A program made the position numbers and the translations under genes. A DNA stretch of 64,000 nt from Symbiodinium natans. Lineage: Eukaryota > Sar > Dinophyceae > Suessiales > Symbiodiniaceae. Where the stretch lies: the NCBI GenBank assembly GCA_905221605.1, contig CAJNDS010001890.1:1181501-1245500 (forward strand), given 5' to 3'. A model generated the notes under the pieces. It was not told the DNA's origin, did no database searches, and worked only from the letters and a program-made list of their open reading frames with translations. The first letter of the stretch is position 1. The number at the start of each line of letters is the position of its first letter. Shown here one piece after another: positions 1 to 10,090 of the stretch.

Positions 1-17
1 TGGGGTGTTTGGATGTG

Positions 18-89
18 GGTTTAGGGTTTAGGGTTTAGGGTTTAGGGTTTAGGGTTTAGGGTTTAGGGTTTAGGGTTTAGGGTTTAGGG
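18..89 (+). repeat. Interstitial telomeric array (TTTAGGG)n
   Basis: About ten perfect TTTAGGG heptamers read on the + strand. The array lies inside ordinary sequence and is followed by unique DNA, so it is interstitial and not a chromosome end. A possible exon (frame reading LAVLCAAHVPVDISGGG) starts right after the array at about 91, with TAG as acceptor. Short CCCTAAA copies in the opposite orientation follow at 189-222. Confidence 0.9.
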
Positions 90-302
90 TAGCACTTGCT
101 GTGCTGTGCGCCGCCCACGTCCCTGTCGACATCTCTGGGGGGGGCCTCGGGTGGACTAGGTGCGCAAGTCGTCTGTTTGAAAAAGAAGTAACCCTAAACC
201 CTAAACCCTAAACCCTAAACCCGAAACCTCACGCTTCACCAGCTCCCTCGCAAACCGGGACGTGCTCGGCCGAAGCAATCAACGAAACGTCCGTTGCTCC
301 AA

Positions 303-473
303 CTTACTGTTGGTTCGTAGGGAATGGGGGCATAAGATACCCTAAGAGCCTATATCTATCTATCTGTATATATATATATATTATATGTATATACCTTTAA
401 TGCTTTACCCTTTAAGGCATTAAAGGATTATATAGGGCACCTATTCCCCCATTCTCTACTAACCAACAGTAAG
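303..473. mobile_element. Hairpin (MITE-like) element, family A
   Basis: A 171-bp inverted repeat. The left end CTTACTGTTGGTT is matched by AACCAACAGTAAG at the right end, and the inner arms GTAGGGAATGGGGG and CCCCCATTCTCTAC also pair. The core is AT-rich. No coding capacity is seen, so it is probably a non-autonomous terminal-inverted-repeat element. Related copies lie at 19986-20115 and, diverged, at about 13034-13166. If spliced, the left GTTCGTAG and the right AACCAACAG could serve as donor and acceptor. Confidence 0.6.
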
Positions 474-479
474 CCAAAG

Positions 480-900
480 GAGGCTAGGCAGGCTTTTGGG
501 ACATTTTACTTTCTTCCCTTATTGGGTTCAAGCGGATCATATTCAGGAATGTTTTTGAGAGGGTTTTAACAGCCATCCTAGGAGAGTGGAACCATGTGTC
601 ACGCTCTTGCGTTAGGGTCTAAGGCTTTTTCAGGGCTCTTCTAATTTGTGCTTTCGGGCCCGAAGACCATACTTCATACAGCCTTCAGGGCAGTTCCACC
701 TGGAGACAAACCCTGTAAGTTGATGAGTCCCAGGCAACTCAATAGCCTCACCCCTAAACCCGAACCCGAACCATAAACCCCAGGGCGCGGGTTTTCGGCT
801 CGACCCTAAGTGCTGATACTTCCAGGAGGGTCCACGTACTTCCAGTTGTGTTTGTGGCTCCTTTATGAAGCACGGTACTAAGGCGTTCTGGGGGCCCCAA
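480..900. other. Unassigned stretch with a dispersed repeat
   Basis: No exon chain can be supported here. The segment around 545-590 (GAATGTTTTTGAGAGGG followed by TTTTAACAGCCATCC) recurs in diverged form at about 38535-38575 and 38925-38955, so it is a low-copy dispersed repeat. The rest is unique sequence with a few CCCTAAA fragments. Confidence 0.4.
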
Positions 901-916
901 ACATCACGACTCTTTA

Positions 917-1000
917 GGGTTTAGGGTTTAGGGTTTAGGGTTTAGGGTTTAGGGTTTAGGGTTTAGGGTTTAGGGTTTAGGGTTTAGGGTTTAGGGTTTA
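917..1000 (+). repeat. Interstitial telomeric array (TTTAGGG)n
   Basis: About twelve uninterrupted heptamers in the G-strand orientation. C-strand copies follow at 1100-1215 and degenerate G-strand copies at 1318-1430, so both orientations occur within 500 bp. Confidence 0.9.
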
Positions 1001-1458
1001 ACACGTGGAGCCCCTAAAGCTTGAACCCAAGACCCTCGACATCACAGCCCGTCTGAACCTAAAGCATGTAAACCCGAACCCTAACCCTGTTGCCTAGAAA
1101 CCCTAAACCCTAAGCCCTAGAAACCCTAAACCCTAGGGTGTATAGGGCTTTCTTCGGGAGCCTAAACCCTAAACCCTAAACCCTAAACCCTAGACCCTAA
1201 ACCCTAAACCCTAAACCCTCTAAACCAAGCTCCCGCTGCCAGGCTATGAAGGAGGTCGATGCCTCAATGGAAGGGAGCTGGCGTTTTAGGGGGGATCCAG
1301 GGTCTACGGGGTCTACAGGGTTTAGGGTTTGCGGTTTAGGGTTTACGGTTTAGGGTTTAGGGTTTGGGTTTAGGGTTTACGGTTTAGGGTTTAGGGTTTG
1401 GGGTTTACGGTTTAAGGCTTAGGTTTTAGGGTGGTCTTGGGTCTAAGGGTTGGGGTTT

Positions 1459-2615
1459 ATGCGAAGTTTGTTTATGGTTTCCTCGGGGGGCTTTTGGGGT
1501 TGTTCATTTTAGCGCGCGGAGTCTTCGTCGACTCCCGCACAGAGTGCCACCCACACATGTAATCAAAGACCTTGCAGGACGCACGTGACATTGGTTTTGT
1601 TCCAGGTTTTTGGAGTTCAAAGACCACGAGGCTAAAAACGTGTTCAGGCTAGATAATATATTTCGAGCCCTTGGGTAAGGGTCTTTAGAGGTTCAGGGCT
1701 TCAGGGCATACGATTCTCGCAGCTGCATGCCGTTGACTGGAAGTCGCGTCTTTACCTGTGCAAGATACGAGAACTGTAGATACAGGTAGCCCTCAGCCCG
1801 AAGCCCCGCAAGCTCTAAAGTTGGCTTAGAACACGGCCCGATCCCTTTTGGGGGAGTTTGTTCTAGTGGATTCCTTAGGTCAGGGTACCAAGAAGGAGGC
1901 AGAGTTTACATCCCTCTCCTTTCTGTCCATGACGAGCTTGCTTCGACTGTCACTGGTGCTCGCGCCTCCCCACACCCACAAGCCCTTAAAACCATTGAAA
2001 ACTCCCCTAAACCCTAAAAAAAACTCAAACCCTAAGCCCTTAAGACCCTTGAAAACTCCACACTGAAGGCCATCAACAAGACAGTGCGAGATCTTCGTCT
2101 ATATCAGGGGAGACTCCAAAGCTACGAGAATTGTAAGGCCTGCCAGGGCTCAGGGCTTCAAATCCATCCCGCGTCGGTGGAGTTTGTACTTAGGTAGGCC
2201 CGAAAACTCAGAGGTTAGGGAACCTTAATGGGTGTTATATATATATATACAATTATTTATATTTATATGTATATATATATATATATTGATATATATATAT
2301 GTATACATATTAGATAAAGGAGCTGCAGATATTTATTAAGGCAAGTTCAGGCTTGCCAGGGTGCAAGGATGTTGTTTTAGTCGGACGCCCTTCCCAAACC
2401 CCCCCATCCTCAAACTGGGCAGTATCCCTCAACCCCAAACCGAGGTGAAAGCCTAGGCTGTCACTGCCACGTCAACCGGAAGCGAAAAAGCCTGACGCAC
2501 GAATTCCTGGGTTGGTGGGGGGGAAAGATCCTCGAGAATGTTGGCCTTTAGAGGGACATTGAGGCCTGAGGATTTTGAGCTTGGGACCGATGAAGGCTTC
2601 TTCTGCCGCTTTTGA
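1459..2615 (+). CDS. Gene 1: multi-exon gene, unknown product
   Basis: Product not recognised. A chain of exons with matching phase can be read: 1513-1558, 1606-1674, 1723-1785, 1879-1948, 2069-2132, 2154-2193, 2457-2510 and 2552-2615, ending in TGA. Junctions are canonical, for example TTTTGTTCCAG before 1606, GTAAGG after 1674 and GTAAGG after 2132. Sample reading: FLEFKDHEAKNVFRL, then LYQGRLQSYEN joined to WLQIHPASVEFVL across the intron after 2132. The C-terminus reads DEGFFCRF. The start is uncertain. ATG at 1459 joined to the exon at 1513 is one possibility, and an upstream open segment at 1243-1301 (AMKEVDASMEGSW) may also belong. The first acceptor and donor choices are inference; the phase agreement of six successive junctions is what supports the call. 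Confidence 0.5.
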
Positions 2616-2621
2616 AGAAGG

Positions 2622-2712
2622 TTTAGGGTTTAGGGTTTAGGGTTTAGGGTTTAGGGTTTAGGGTTTAGGGTTTAGGGTTTAGGGTTTAGGGTTTAGGGTT
2701 TAGGGTTTAGGG
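2622..2712 (+). repeat. Interstitial telomeric array between genes 1 and 2
   Basis: About thirteen TTTAGGG heptamers directly downstream of the gene 1 stop and upstream of the proposed gene 2 ATG at 2736. A second array of similar length follows at 2849-2930, inside the first intron of gene 2. Confidence 0.9.
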
Positions 2713-2735
2713 CTTTTTAGAGGTAGATCGATCCA

Positions 2736-4203
2736 ATGTTTTCTGCACAGGGATCCAGGTATCAGCCAGGTAGGCCGCCTAAAGTCTCCCAGGTGCCACT
2801 TGCTATAAGGGTAACACGATAGCCCCCCCCGAGAGAAAACCCCTTGCAGGTTTAGGGTAGGGTTTAGGGTTTAGGGTTTAGGGTTTAGGGTTTAGGGTTT
2901 AGGGTTTAGGGTTTAGGGTTTAGGGTTTGGGGCACCCCTGTAGGAGCCATCCTGCGGTTTTCAGACAGGGAACTGAGGAATTCTCTGAGAGGGACACTCC
3001 GGTGATACCCGGGATTCTCTAGGGGTGTGCACTCCTAGTCGAGAACTTCAGTGAGATTTCTGGGGTTTCGGGTTTAGGGTTTAGGGTTTAGGGTAGGCTC
3101 TCCAGAGGCTTTTGTTGCGGGATTTTCTTTGGGGCCGCAGCTTTGGGGGAGGGCGCTCAGCAGGACTCCTCTGGTTTGGGGTTTAGGGTTTAGGGGTATC
3201 GGGAGACTGTGCGGGGCACCCGAGTGACGGGCGAGGACAGTGATTGACTCAAGCATCGAACAAGCCCGGTGGGGAATACACCGAGGGCCGGCACTATGTA
3301 ACTCCCAAGAGGTTTCAAACCCATAACCCATAACCCCTAACCCCTAAACCCTAAACCCCAAATCCCAAACCCCAAACCCCAAACCCTAAACCCTAAACCC
3401 TAAACCCAAAGCCCTAAATCCTAAACCTTACAAGATTGGCAGGCCTTGTGGTTAAGGCGTCGGATTTAGGGTTTCAGTTTTTGAGGGGATCAGACTGCGA
3501 AGGCCGGCGTCCCCCTTGCCGAGGGAGAGGTGCCTCAGCTTGATATAGGGTTTAGGGTTTAGGGTTTAGGGTTTAGGTTTTAAGGTCCTTTGGGCAAAGT
3601 GTGGGCGCTCGAGGGGTTTCGGATGTCCTTCTGAACCTTGCACTAAGTCTCGGTCGTGATATGGTGGCTTCTACTTTGTGATTGACGCTGCCCACAAGCA
3701 GCCTGTGTAATTAGGGTCTTAAGCAGGGCTTGGGCTCTCAGGCGCATCTTCATAATCCGAAAACAAAAGGATCCACGTATCGTGCTGTTACGGCATAGGT
3801 AGCACAAAGAACACGTCGCTTTGAGGGCCGGGAGTATCTATACACGACGGAACCAGCTCCCCCAAAAGCCTCTAAATCTTATGTAGTATGGAAATCCTGG
3901 GGTCCTGGGGGTGTGTGTAAGGTTGCGGGGCGTAGTCTGGAGCCAAACCCAAGGTCTTTTTCGCAGAGCGAGACCGTCAGACCTGTTCACTTCTGACTTC
4001 AAGTGGTACAGTATAGTGCAGGAAGGGCTGAGGTCTTCGGTCTCGGTTAAAAGTTTGAAGAATGGACAGAGGTGAGGGCTTAGGGTTCAAGGGCTATGCT
4101 ACAACCAGAATGTCCACCCCACAACCAGGTTTGGCTTTGGGTGGTTAAGATGCAAAACATTCCCACAACTTGGGGTTGTTGTTGGGGAACTGTTGCATTG
4201 GGT

Positions 4204-4241
<38 letters not shown>

Positions 4242-7200
4242 CGGGCGGGTGATTGCTCCTTTCGCATTTTGTTGTTCTTGTTGCGCCGCCCTCCGAAGGA
4301 GGGAGGAGCCAGATACTTCGCCTGACAATTGGGCACAGCGGTTTGCGTAGTGTTCGATGCTCCCAGAGAAGTGCATTGATACTTTGTGTCAGGAAATTAA
4401 GACACGTACCCCGAGGGCTGTACCCCTGAAGGTTCTCTTTAACATGGCCCTGATAATGCCGTAGGGATCCCTAAAAAGTGTCCCCCAAACCCAAGGGTAC
4501 AACCTCAAGGCTCCAGGGTAACTAGACCCCTAAACCCTAAACCCTAAGCCCTAAACCCTAAACCCTAAACCCTAAACCCTAAACCCTAAACCCACACCCC
4601 TGGATCGTGGAGGGAGAAGTAGAGGAAGGAGTCGGAGGGGAGCTGGGGTGATGCTTCGGTGGGTGCTCTTGGGGCTTCACCCTAAACCCTAAAACCCTCA
4701 ATCTTCAACCCTCAACCCTCAACCCTAAACCCTAAACCCTAAACTCTAAACCCAATCAAACCCTAAACCATGTACCTTCTGTTGCCTAGGCGACTCCCAC
4801 CCTTCAAGAGCTCGGCCAGCTCGAGGAGCAGATAAAGGACTTGGGTTGGCTTAGGGTTTAGGGTTTAGGGTTTAGGGTTTAGGGTTTAGGGTTTAGGGTT
4901 TAGGGTTTAAGGTTTAGGGTTTAGGGTTTAGGGTTTACCCTAAGCCCTGAAATTCCAGCCGTCAATCCCGACTTCGAAGCGAATAGGATTCGTGTAGTTC
5001 AGGGCTTAGGCCCTGAACCCTAAACCTTAAACCCTAAACCCTAAAAAACCCTAAACCCTAGACCCTAGACCCTAGACCCTAAACCCTAAACCCTAAACCC
5101 TAAACTTCAGGGTGGAAGGTGTAGCTTATGTGTTAGGGTTTGCCTTCGGTGTTGCAGCGCGGGCGGATGCGCAGGAACTCGACAGGGAGCTCTTTTCCAT
5201 TGTGGCGGAGGAGTTGCCGCCCTACTTAGGGGTTTAGGGTTTAGGATTTAGGGTTAAGGGTTTAGGAATTAGGGTTTAGGGTTTAGGGTTTAGGGTTAGG
5301 GTTTAGGGTTTTTTAAGCTAGGGATCCCTAAGCCCTAAAACCCAAAACCCCTACATCAGGGAAGCGCCTTGTTCCTTTCCTGAAGCTTTGGGTTCAGCAG
5401 ACAAAGTACCATCCTCTTCCCTAGGTTCGCACGGGGCCGAGCTCGTGATCTTGCCCTAGGAGTTGAGGGTTGAGGTCAGTTATTATTTCCCTAAACCTTA
5501 AAACGCTAAACCCTAAACCCTAAACCCCAAACCCTACACCCTAAACCCTAAACCCTAAACCCTACTGGCCTAATCTTGAGCCCAACGCCCAAAACCCCAT
5601 TCGCTGTGCTGATCTTCGTAACCATGGTAAGAAGTCCTCAGGCTTTCCGACTTTCCTAAATCGAACAGATGTTTCCACGATTTAATCAGGGTGGTGTTAA
5701 GTGTGCTCTAGCTTTGCGCTGTGTATTCTGCTGGGTTGAGTATGTTTCCCGGGAAGATCGAAGGTGACTGGCGCTGGCAACGGGGCAGTGGGACCAAACT
5801 AGGCACCGCGAGTTCTCTTGACTCTTTAACAGTGTCCCTACTTAGCAATCCAGCATTGTTGGTCCATGAATCTCCAAGCAGACCCTGAACCCCAAACCCT
5901 AAACCATAAACCCTAACCCTAAATTCCGAGCTGACTGCGCTCTCCTTGGCAGGACCTGCAGAAGATCTTTGACCACGTCCGGCGATCGGAGGACGCAACT
6001 CCCGATACAAACCTGAAAGACGATGTATCGACCCCTCTTACCTCCCTCTTACCCCCTATCCCCCCCTTCATACCCCCTTCAACCGCCGCCTGTCCTAAAC
6101 CCTAACCCTAAACCCTAAACCCTAAACCCCAAACCCCCAAACCCTAAACCCCTTCTTACCCCTTCGCTAGAGGTTTAGGATTGGGGATGTGTCCGGCAGG
6201 CCGCGATAGAGCCAGCATTGGCGCAGCTCCAGGAGCAGGCCCGGGGATTCAACTACAGTTTGGGGTTTAGGGTTCAGGGTTTGGGGTTTAGGGTTTAGGG
6301 TTTGAGGTTTAGGGGTTAGGGTTTAGGATTTGGGGTTTAGGGTTTAGGTTTTGGGGTTTAGGGTTTTCTGGTTTAGGGTTTGGGGTTTGGGGTTACACAC
6401 TACCCCTTCTGGTTGAACTTCCTTATCATGCTAGTATCCTAACCCCTCCAGTAGGGTCTCGGAATTGGAGCAGTTAGGATTTGTGTTCGGGCCGGACATA
6501 GGTGTAGGACTCAATGTTTGCGATCTTGTGCATGGAGGGGTGCCAGTCCCAGTTCACATAGCGTCTTAGTAGGGAACCTATGTACTCTCTTCAGGTACCC
6601 AACTACCTCTAAGCCCTAAAAGGCTATACACCCTAAACCCTAAACCCTAAACCCTAAACCCTAAACCCTAAACCCTAAACCCTAAACCCTACGAACTGCA
6701 GGATTTCTCAGCTCTCAAGCCCTTGACCAAACGGTGGGAGCTTTAAACTAGCCACAGTAGGGACCCGCATAAGGGACCTGAGGGGTTATTTAGGGGGCTA
6801 CTTAGGTATATGAGACTATATAAGCTATATATATATATGTAAGGTCTATATATATATATATAAGGTATATATATATATATGTAAGGTATACATATATATA
6901 TATATATATCTACATATATAGGGGTTTATGAAGGGGAATGCCAGAATCCGTCTGTCTTAAGCACTCGTGGGGATGGTTTGGGAGGCAGCCCGACCTGGCA
7001 AACCCCTCACCCTTCAACCCTCAACCCTCAACTCTGAACCCTAAACCCTAAACCCTAAACTCTAAACCCTAAACCCTAAACCCTAAACCCTAAACCCTAA
7101 ACCCTAAACCCTGACCCAAAAGTTTTCATCACGCTCCCAGGTGCTAAAGAGTTAAGAGCTTGCTTGGAAGGCCCTCCAGTGCGGTCTCCTGCTGGAGGCC

Positions 7201-9083
7201 ACCCTACTTTGGGTTTTCAGGTCGATAGAGGGTGTTTCTCTTTTCATGTTTTGTTTTGTTTTCTTGGGGTTAGGGTTTAGGGTTTCGCATTTAGGGTATC
7301 TGAGATGAGAGGGCGTTGCACCGTTGTCGGTCGTTGTTTGGGGCTTAGGGTTTTAGATGGTCCGGAGACATGTGCTTCGTGGTCCTGGGTGTGTTGAAGC
7401 GTCTGACACTTGGGTACCTTGGGGCCGGTACTGATGGGAAAGGAAGAGCAGCCCTAGCAAGAGCAATAAGGACACCAATGAGAGCAAGGGCACCAATCGA
7501 AGCAAGAGTAGAATTATGGGAGTTTCCGAAATTCGGGGCACCTTACTATGGTCCTTATTTTCAGAGAATCCTACTATTTGGGGGGACTATTTTCGGGGTC
7601 CCCTATTTTCGTAAACCCATCTGGCCAAGAATACCAAATACCTTCTTTTGAAACCTGCAGTAAATGCCATCGAGGGCCAAGGCGATCACTCCTAAATCCT
7701 AAGCCCTTGGGGTTTACGGGTGCGAGTCTCTAAAGCATCCATCTGTTTAACAAAGCCTGAAACCCTAAAGTAAGATCTTCACTGGCCGCCAGAACTTTTT
7801 GATGTTTCTTGGTTCCTTAGTAAGGAACCGAATTACAGAAAGGGTGCTCAGTTTTCTAGGTGTCTAAAGCAACCCCTACTTGGAGGTTCATGGGTGGTTT
7901 ATGGTACAACCCTTGTTTTCCTGCTTGTGGCTGGCCAGAGCCCTAGCCAAAAATCCGATCTCGACACGCTCCAGGAGTCTCAGATGCAGAACCTGCAGGA
8001 CGGCATAGGGAAATGTGCAGGGCCTCAGTGTAGGGAAGGAGCTCAAGGCTCTCGGCAAGTGCTGGGTATTTAGGGTTGGTGCAGTGAAGCACATTCTGGG
8101 TTGTGGGTTCTTGGCCAGCTCAATATCCCTAAACCCTAACCCGTACATTCACGACACCCTGTAAACCCTACACCCTCAACCCAACCGCTAGCCTCAAAGA
8201 GTCCCCGATGGTCACCGATGAGCCAGTTAGATCTCGACTTGGCCCACATGTGAAAGGCTCCAAAATTCGTGGTGTCAGACATTCAGGGTTTAGGGTTTAG
8301 GGTTTAGGGTTTAGGGTTTAGGGTTTAGGGGCCCAGCGAAAAAGGTTCTAGGGTTTAGGGGTTCATGAGATTAGGGGTTTCAGGTCTCAGGTCTCTTGAA
8401 GGCACGAGCAGTCCTCTCGGAGGACGCTCTTCCTTTCTCGTTGGAGAACCCAGCAGAGCTTTGCCAGAGATTGATTGAGATGCGTTTGACGCCGCTTCGC
8501 TGCATGATTTTCCGGACTCGCGTTGGTCTCTGTCTATTCCATGCTATTCTCCATCTAAGGGGGGCAGGCAGAGGTAAATGGGGGTCGGAAAAAAGATTTG
8601 GGGGCGGGGGGGGGGGGGGGGGGGATGGAAACGAGGGTTTGAACCAGGGGGTGGGGGAAGGGAAGTTCACGTAAAGATGGGGTGGCAGTGAATACGGAGG
8701 TGGGGGTCCAACAAAGCCACCGTGGAGGGCAAAACGCACGCCAAGGAGGTTCAGGGTCCAGGGTTCTAGAGTCTAGGGTTTAGAGACGTCCCAGTACCCC
8801 GTTGCCCCTCACAACTTAGTTAAGAGATCTTCAGCTTTGACAGGAAGCCAGACTAGCGCAACTGCGGTGTAGACCTGTCGATGTCCTGGGGCTTGGGGTT
8901 GAGGTCGAGGGTGCAGGGCTTGAGGCTTAGAGTTGAAAAATCTATTTGGGTCTGAGGTCTAGAAATGCTTTTAGTTTAATCGAACTCATCTACCGAATGT
9001 TCTTGTGCCTTGTGGCTGCAGAATTGGTCGACAAGTCGACAAGCCTGAAAATAGAACATGAGCCAGAACAGGAACAGCCCTAA
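2736..9083 (+). CDS. Gene 2: large gene of about 30 small exons, unknown product
   Basis: Exons read with GT-AG borders and mostly matching phase: 2736-2810 (ATG start, preceded by an in-frame TAG), 2969-3001, 3039-3064, 3141-3173, 3236-3311, 3478-3529, 3614-3646, 3702-3798, 3835-3882, 3967-4032, 4351-4431, 4790-4844, 4959-4991, 5158-5231, 5322-5444, 5581-5670, 5712-5763, 5803-5861, 5953-6024, 6200-6264, 6455-6527, 6702-6733, 6962-6975, 7141-7212, 7305-7329, 7357-7427, 7939-8058, 8192-8287, 8384-8573, 8717-8748, 8844-8910 and 9022-9083 (TAA). Sample peptides: RVLSRAWALRRIFIIRKQK, DLQKIFDHVRRSEDATPD and AAIEPALAQLQEQARGF, so charged and helix-prone. Several introns are only about 39-70 nt and others hold telomeric arrays. 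Phases fail near 4032-4351, 7427-7939 and 8058-8192, so exons are missing or misplaced there. No family recognised. It could be more than one gene. Confidence 0.55.
4201..4241. repeat. Poly-G run of about 40 bases
   Basis: An almost pure G homopolymer interrupted only near its 3' end, lying in the gap where the gene 2 exon chain cannot be joined (4032-4351). Such a run is a likely place for assembly or length error and may hide an exon boundary. Confidence 0.9.
4851..4936 (+). repeat. Interstitial telomeric array inside a gene 2 intron
   Basis: About twelve TTTAGGG units with one TTTAAGG variant, between the exons at 4790-4844 and 4959-4991. The preceding intron carries CCCTAAA copies in the opposite orientation (4525-4591), so array orientation is independent of gene strand. 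Confidence 0.9.
6757..6925. mobile_element. AT-cored element, family H
   Basis: Starts with AGGGACC(C/T) and AAGGGACCTGAGGGGTTATTT, passes through GGGGGCTACTTAGGTATA, and has a long TATATA core. The same order of motifs occurs at 9930-10065 and 48305-48450, so this is a dispersed family of about 140-170 bp. It lies within a gene 2 intron. No coding capacity. Confidence 0.5.
7522..7616. mobile_element. Hairpin element, family B (copy 1)
   Basis: A 95-bp element whose left end GTTTCCGAAATTCGGGG pairs with the right end CCCCTATTTTCGTAAAC. Close relatives are at 36282-36374 and more diverged ones at about 29805-29882 and 31021-31083. It has no open frame of its own beyond the flanking reading frame and sits in the gene 2 region after the exon at 7357-7427. 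Confidence 0.6.
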
Positions 9084-9173
9084 GCCCTGGATCTTGACCA
9101 TGACAGGCATGCAAAAGCTGTGAGGTTTCAGTTTTAGGGGTTCAGGGGCGTTTGCAGCTTGGGGATGAGATAG

Positions 9174-9766
9174 GAGTGGGGGCATGAAGACTCAGAACAT
9201 AAGCAAGAGACTTTCGCTCGCTTGAAGAGCAGGGCACCTTGGGGACCAAATGAACCCAAAAATTGGGGTCCTATACCCTATACTACTATAATTCCTATTC
9301 AGGTAAATGAACCATAAACCCTTTTAGGGTTCATTTCGTCCCCAAGGCAGAACTAGCAAAGGCAGGCTGACAGCCACAGTTGGCGGGGGGTCTTTGTTGT
9401 GATACGTCAGCTCCAAGTGCTTCCGCCCGGCAGCATTTGAACAATCAAGCATCGGAACCTGGCAAAGCAGTTTAAACCCTGAACCCTAAATCCGCAAATT
9501 TAAAGTTATTGACCCTGAACCCTAAATCCGAAAATTTAAGTTATTGACCCTGGACCCTGATTCCGAAAATTTAAGTTATTGACCCTGAACCCTAAATCCG
9601 AAAATTTAAGTTATTGGCCCTGAACCCTAAATCCGAAAGTTTAAGTTATTGGCCTTATGTTTTGAAGTTTAGATCAGAACTATCTTCGTCTTGCCCCAGG
9701 CAAGACATTCAAACTATGAGCGCAGCGACGCTCGGATGACTCGGATGGAAGCTAGGGCTTGGGGGG
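9174..9766 (+). CDS. Exons of an unassigned gene
   Basis: Three open segments with exon-like borders: 9174-9302 (reading EDSEHKQETFARLK, donor GTAAAT), 9411-9489 (reading FRPAAFEQSSIGTW, possibly terminal, TAA at 9487) and 9711-9766 (reading NYERSDARMTRMEAR). Phases between them do not join cleanly, so they may belong to different transcripts. The first overlaps the left arm of a hairpin element at 9237-9346. Between the second and third lie five copies of a 35-bp repeat. No family recognised. Confidence 0.3.
9237..9346. mobile_element. Hairpin element, family E
   Basis: A 110-bp inverted repeat: CCTTGGGGACCAAATGAACCC at the left pairs with GGGTTCATTTCGTCCCCAAGG at the right. A second half-copy of the right side (AATGAACCATAAACTTTCC and the following GGTTCTTTTCGTCCCC) is at 28938-28983, which shows that it is dispersed. 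Confidence 0.6.
9476..9655. repeat. Five tandem copies of a 35-bp unit
   Basis: The unit begins CCCTGAACCCTAAATCCG and continues AAAATTTAAGTTATTGA. Five near-identical copies with a few substitutions. The first half is a degenerate telomeric motif, so the minisatellite appears to have grown from a telomere-like seed. Confidence 0.85.
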
Positions 9767-10090
9767 TGGGGGTTTAGGGTTTAGGGTTTGGGGTTTAGGG
9801 TTTGGGGTTTAGGGTTTAGGGTTTAGGTTTAGGGTTTAGGGCTTAGGGCTTAGGGTTCACGGTTCAGGGTTCAGGGTTCAGGGTTTAGGGGAAGGGGTGG
9901 GGTGCTGTTCAGGGTTTAGGTCAAGGGGACTAAAGGAGGGACCCCTTAAACGGGACCGAAAGGGCTACATTGAGGCTACTTAGGTTTGTAGGGACTACGA
10001 CAGAGGGTGTATATATAGGCAAGAACACAAAAGGGGTCCCTTTTTAAGGGTACCTCCTTATATCCCTTAATTTGGGCTCGTGGTTCTTAG

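Noticed and set aside
1-89. Possible chromosome end (telomere) at the left edge
   Set aside because: The array is short, sequence continues to its left, and identical arrays occur throughout. Nothing marks this one as terminal.
1848-2066. A 72-codon frame reading GEFVLVDSLGQGTKKEA
   Set aside because: The splice phase from the exon at 1723-1785 selects a different frame of the same exon (reading EGGRVYIPLLSVHDELAS), and the tail of the longer frame is translated telomeric repeat.
4080-4376. Overlapping frames with 14-15 consecutive prolines or glycines
   Set aside because: Created by the 40-base G run; all frames read through it as homopolymers.
7548-7733. A 61-codon frame reading MVLIFRESYYLGGLFSGS
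   Set aside because: Lies almost entirely within the family B hairpin and a degenerate repeat.
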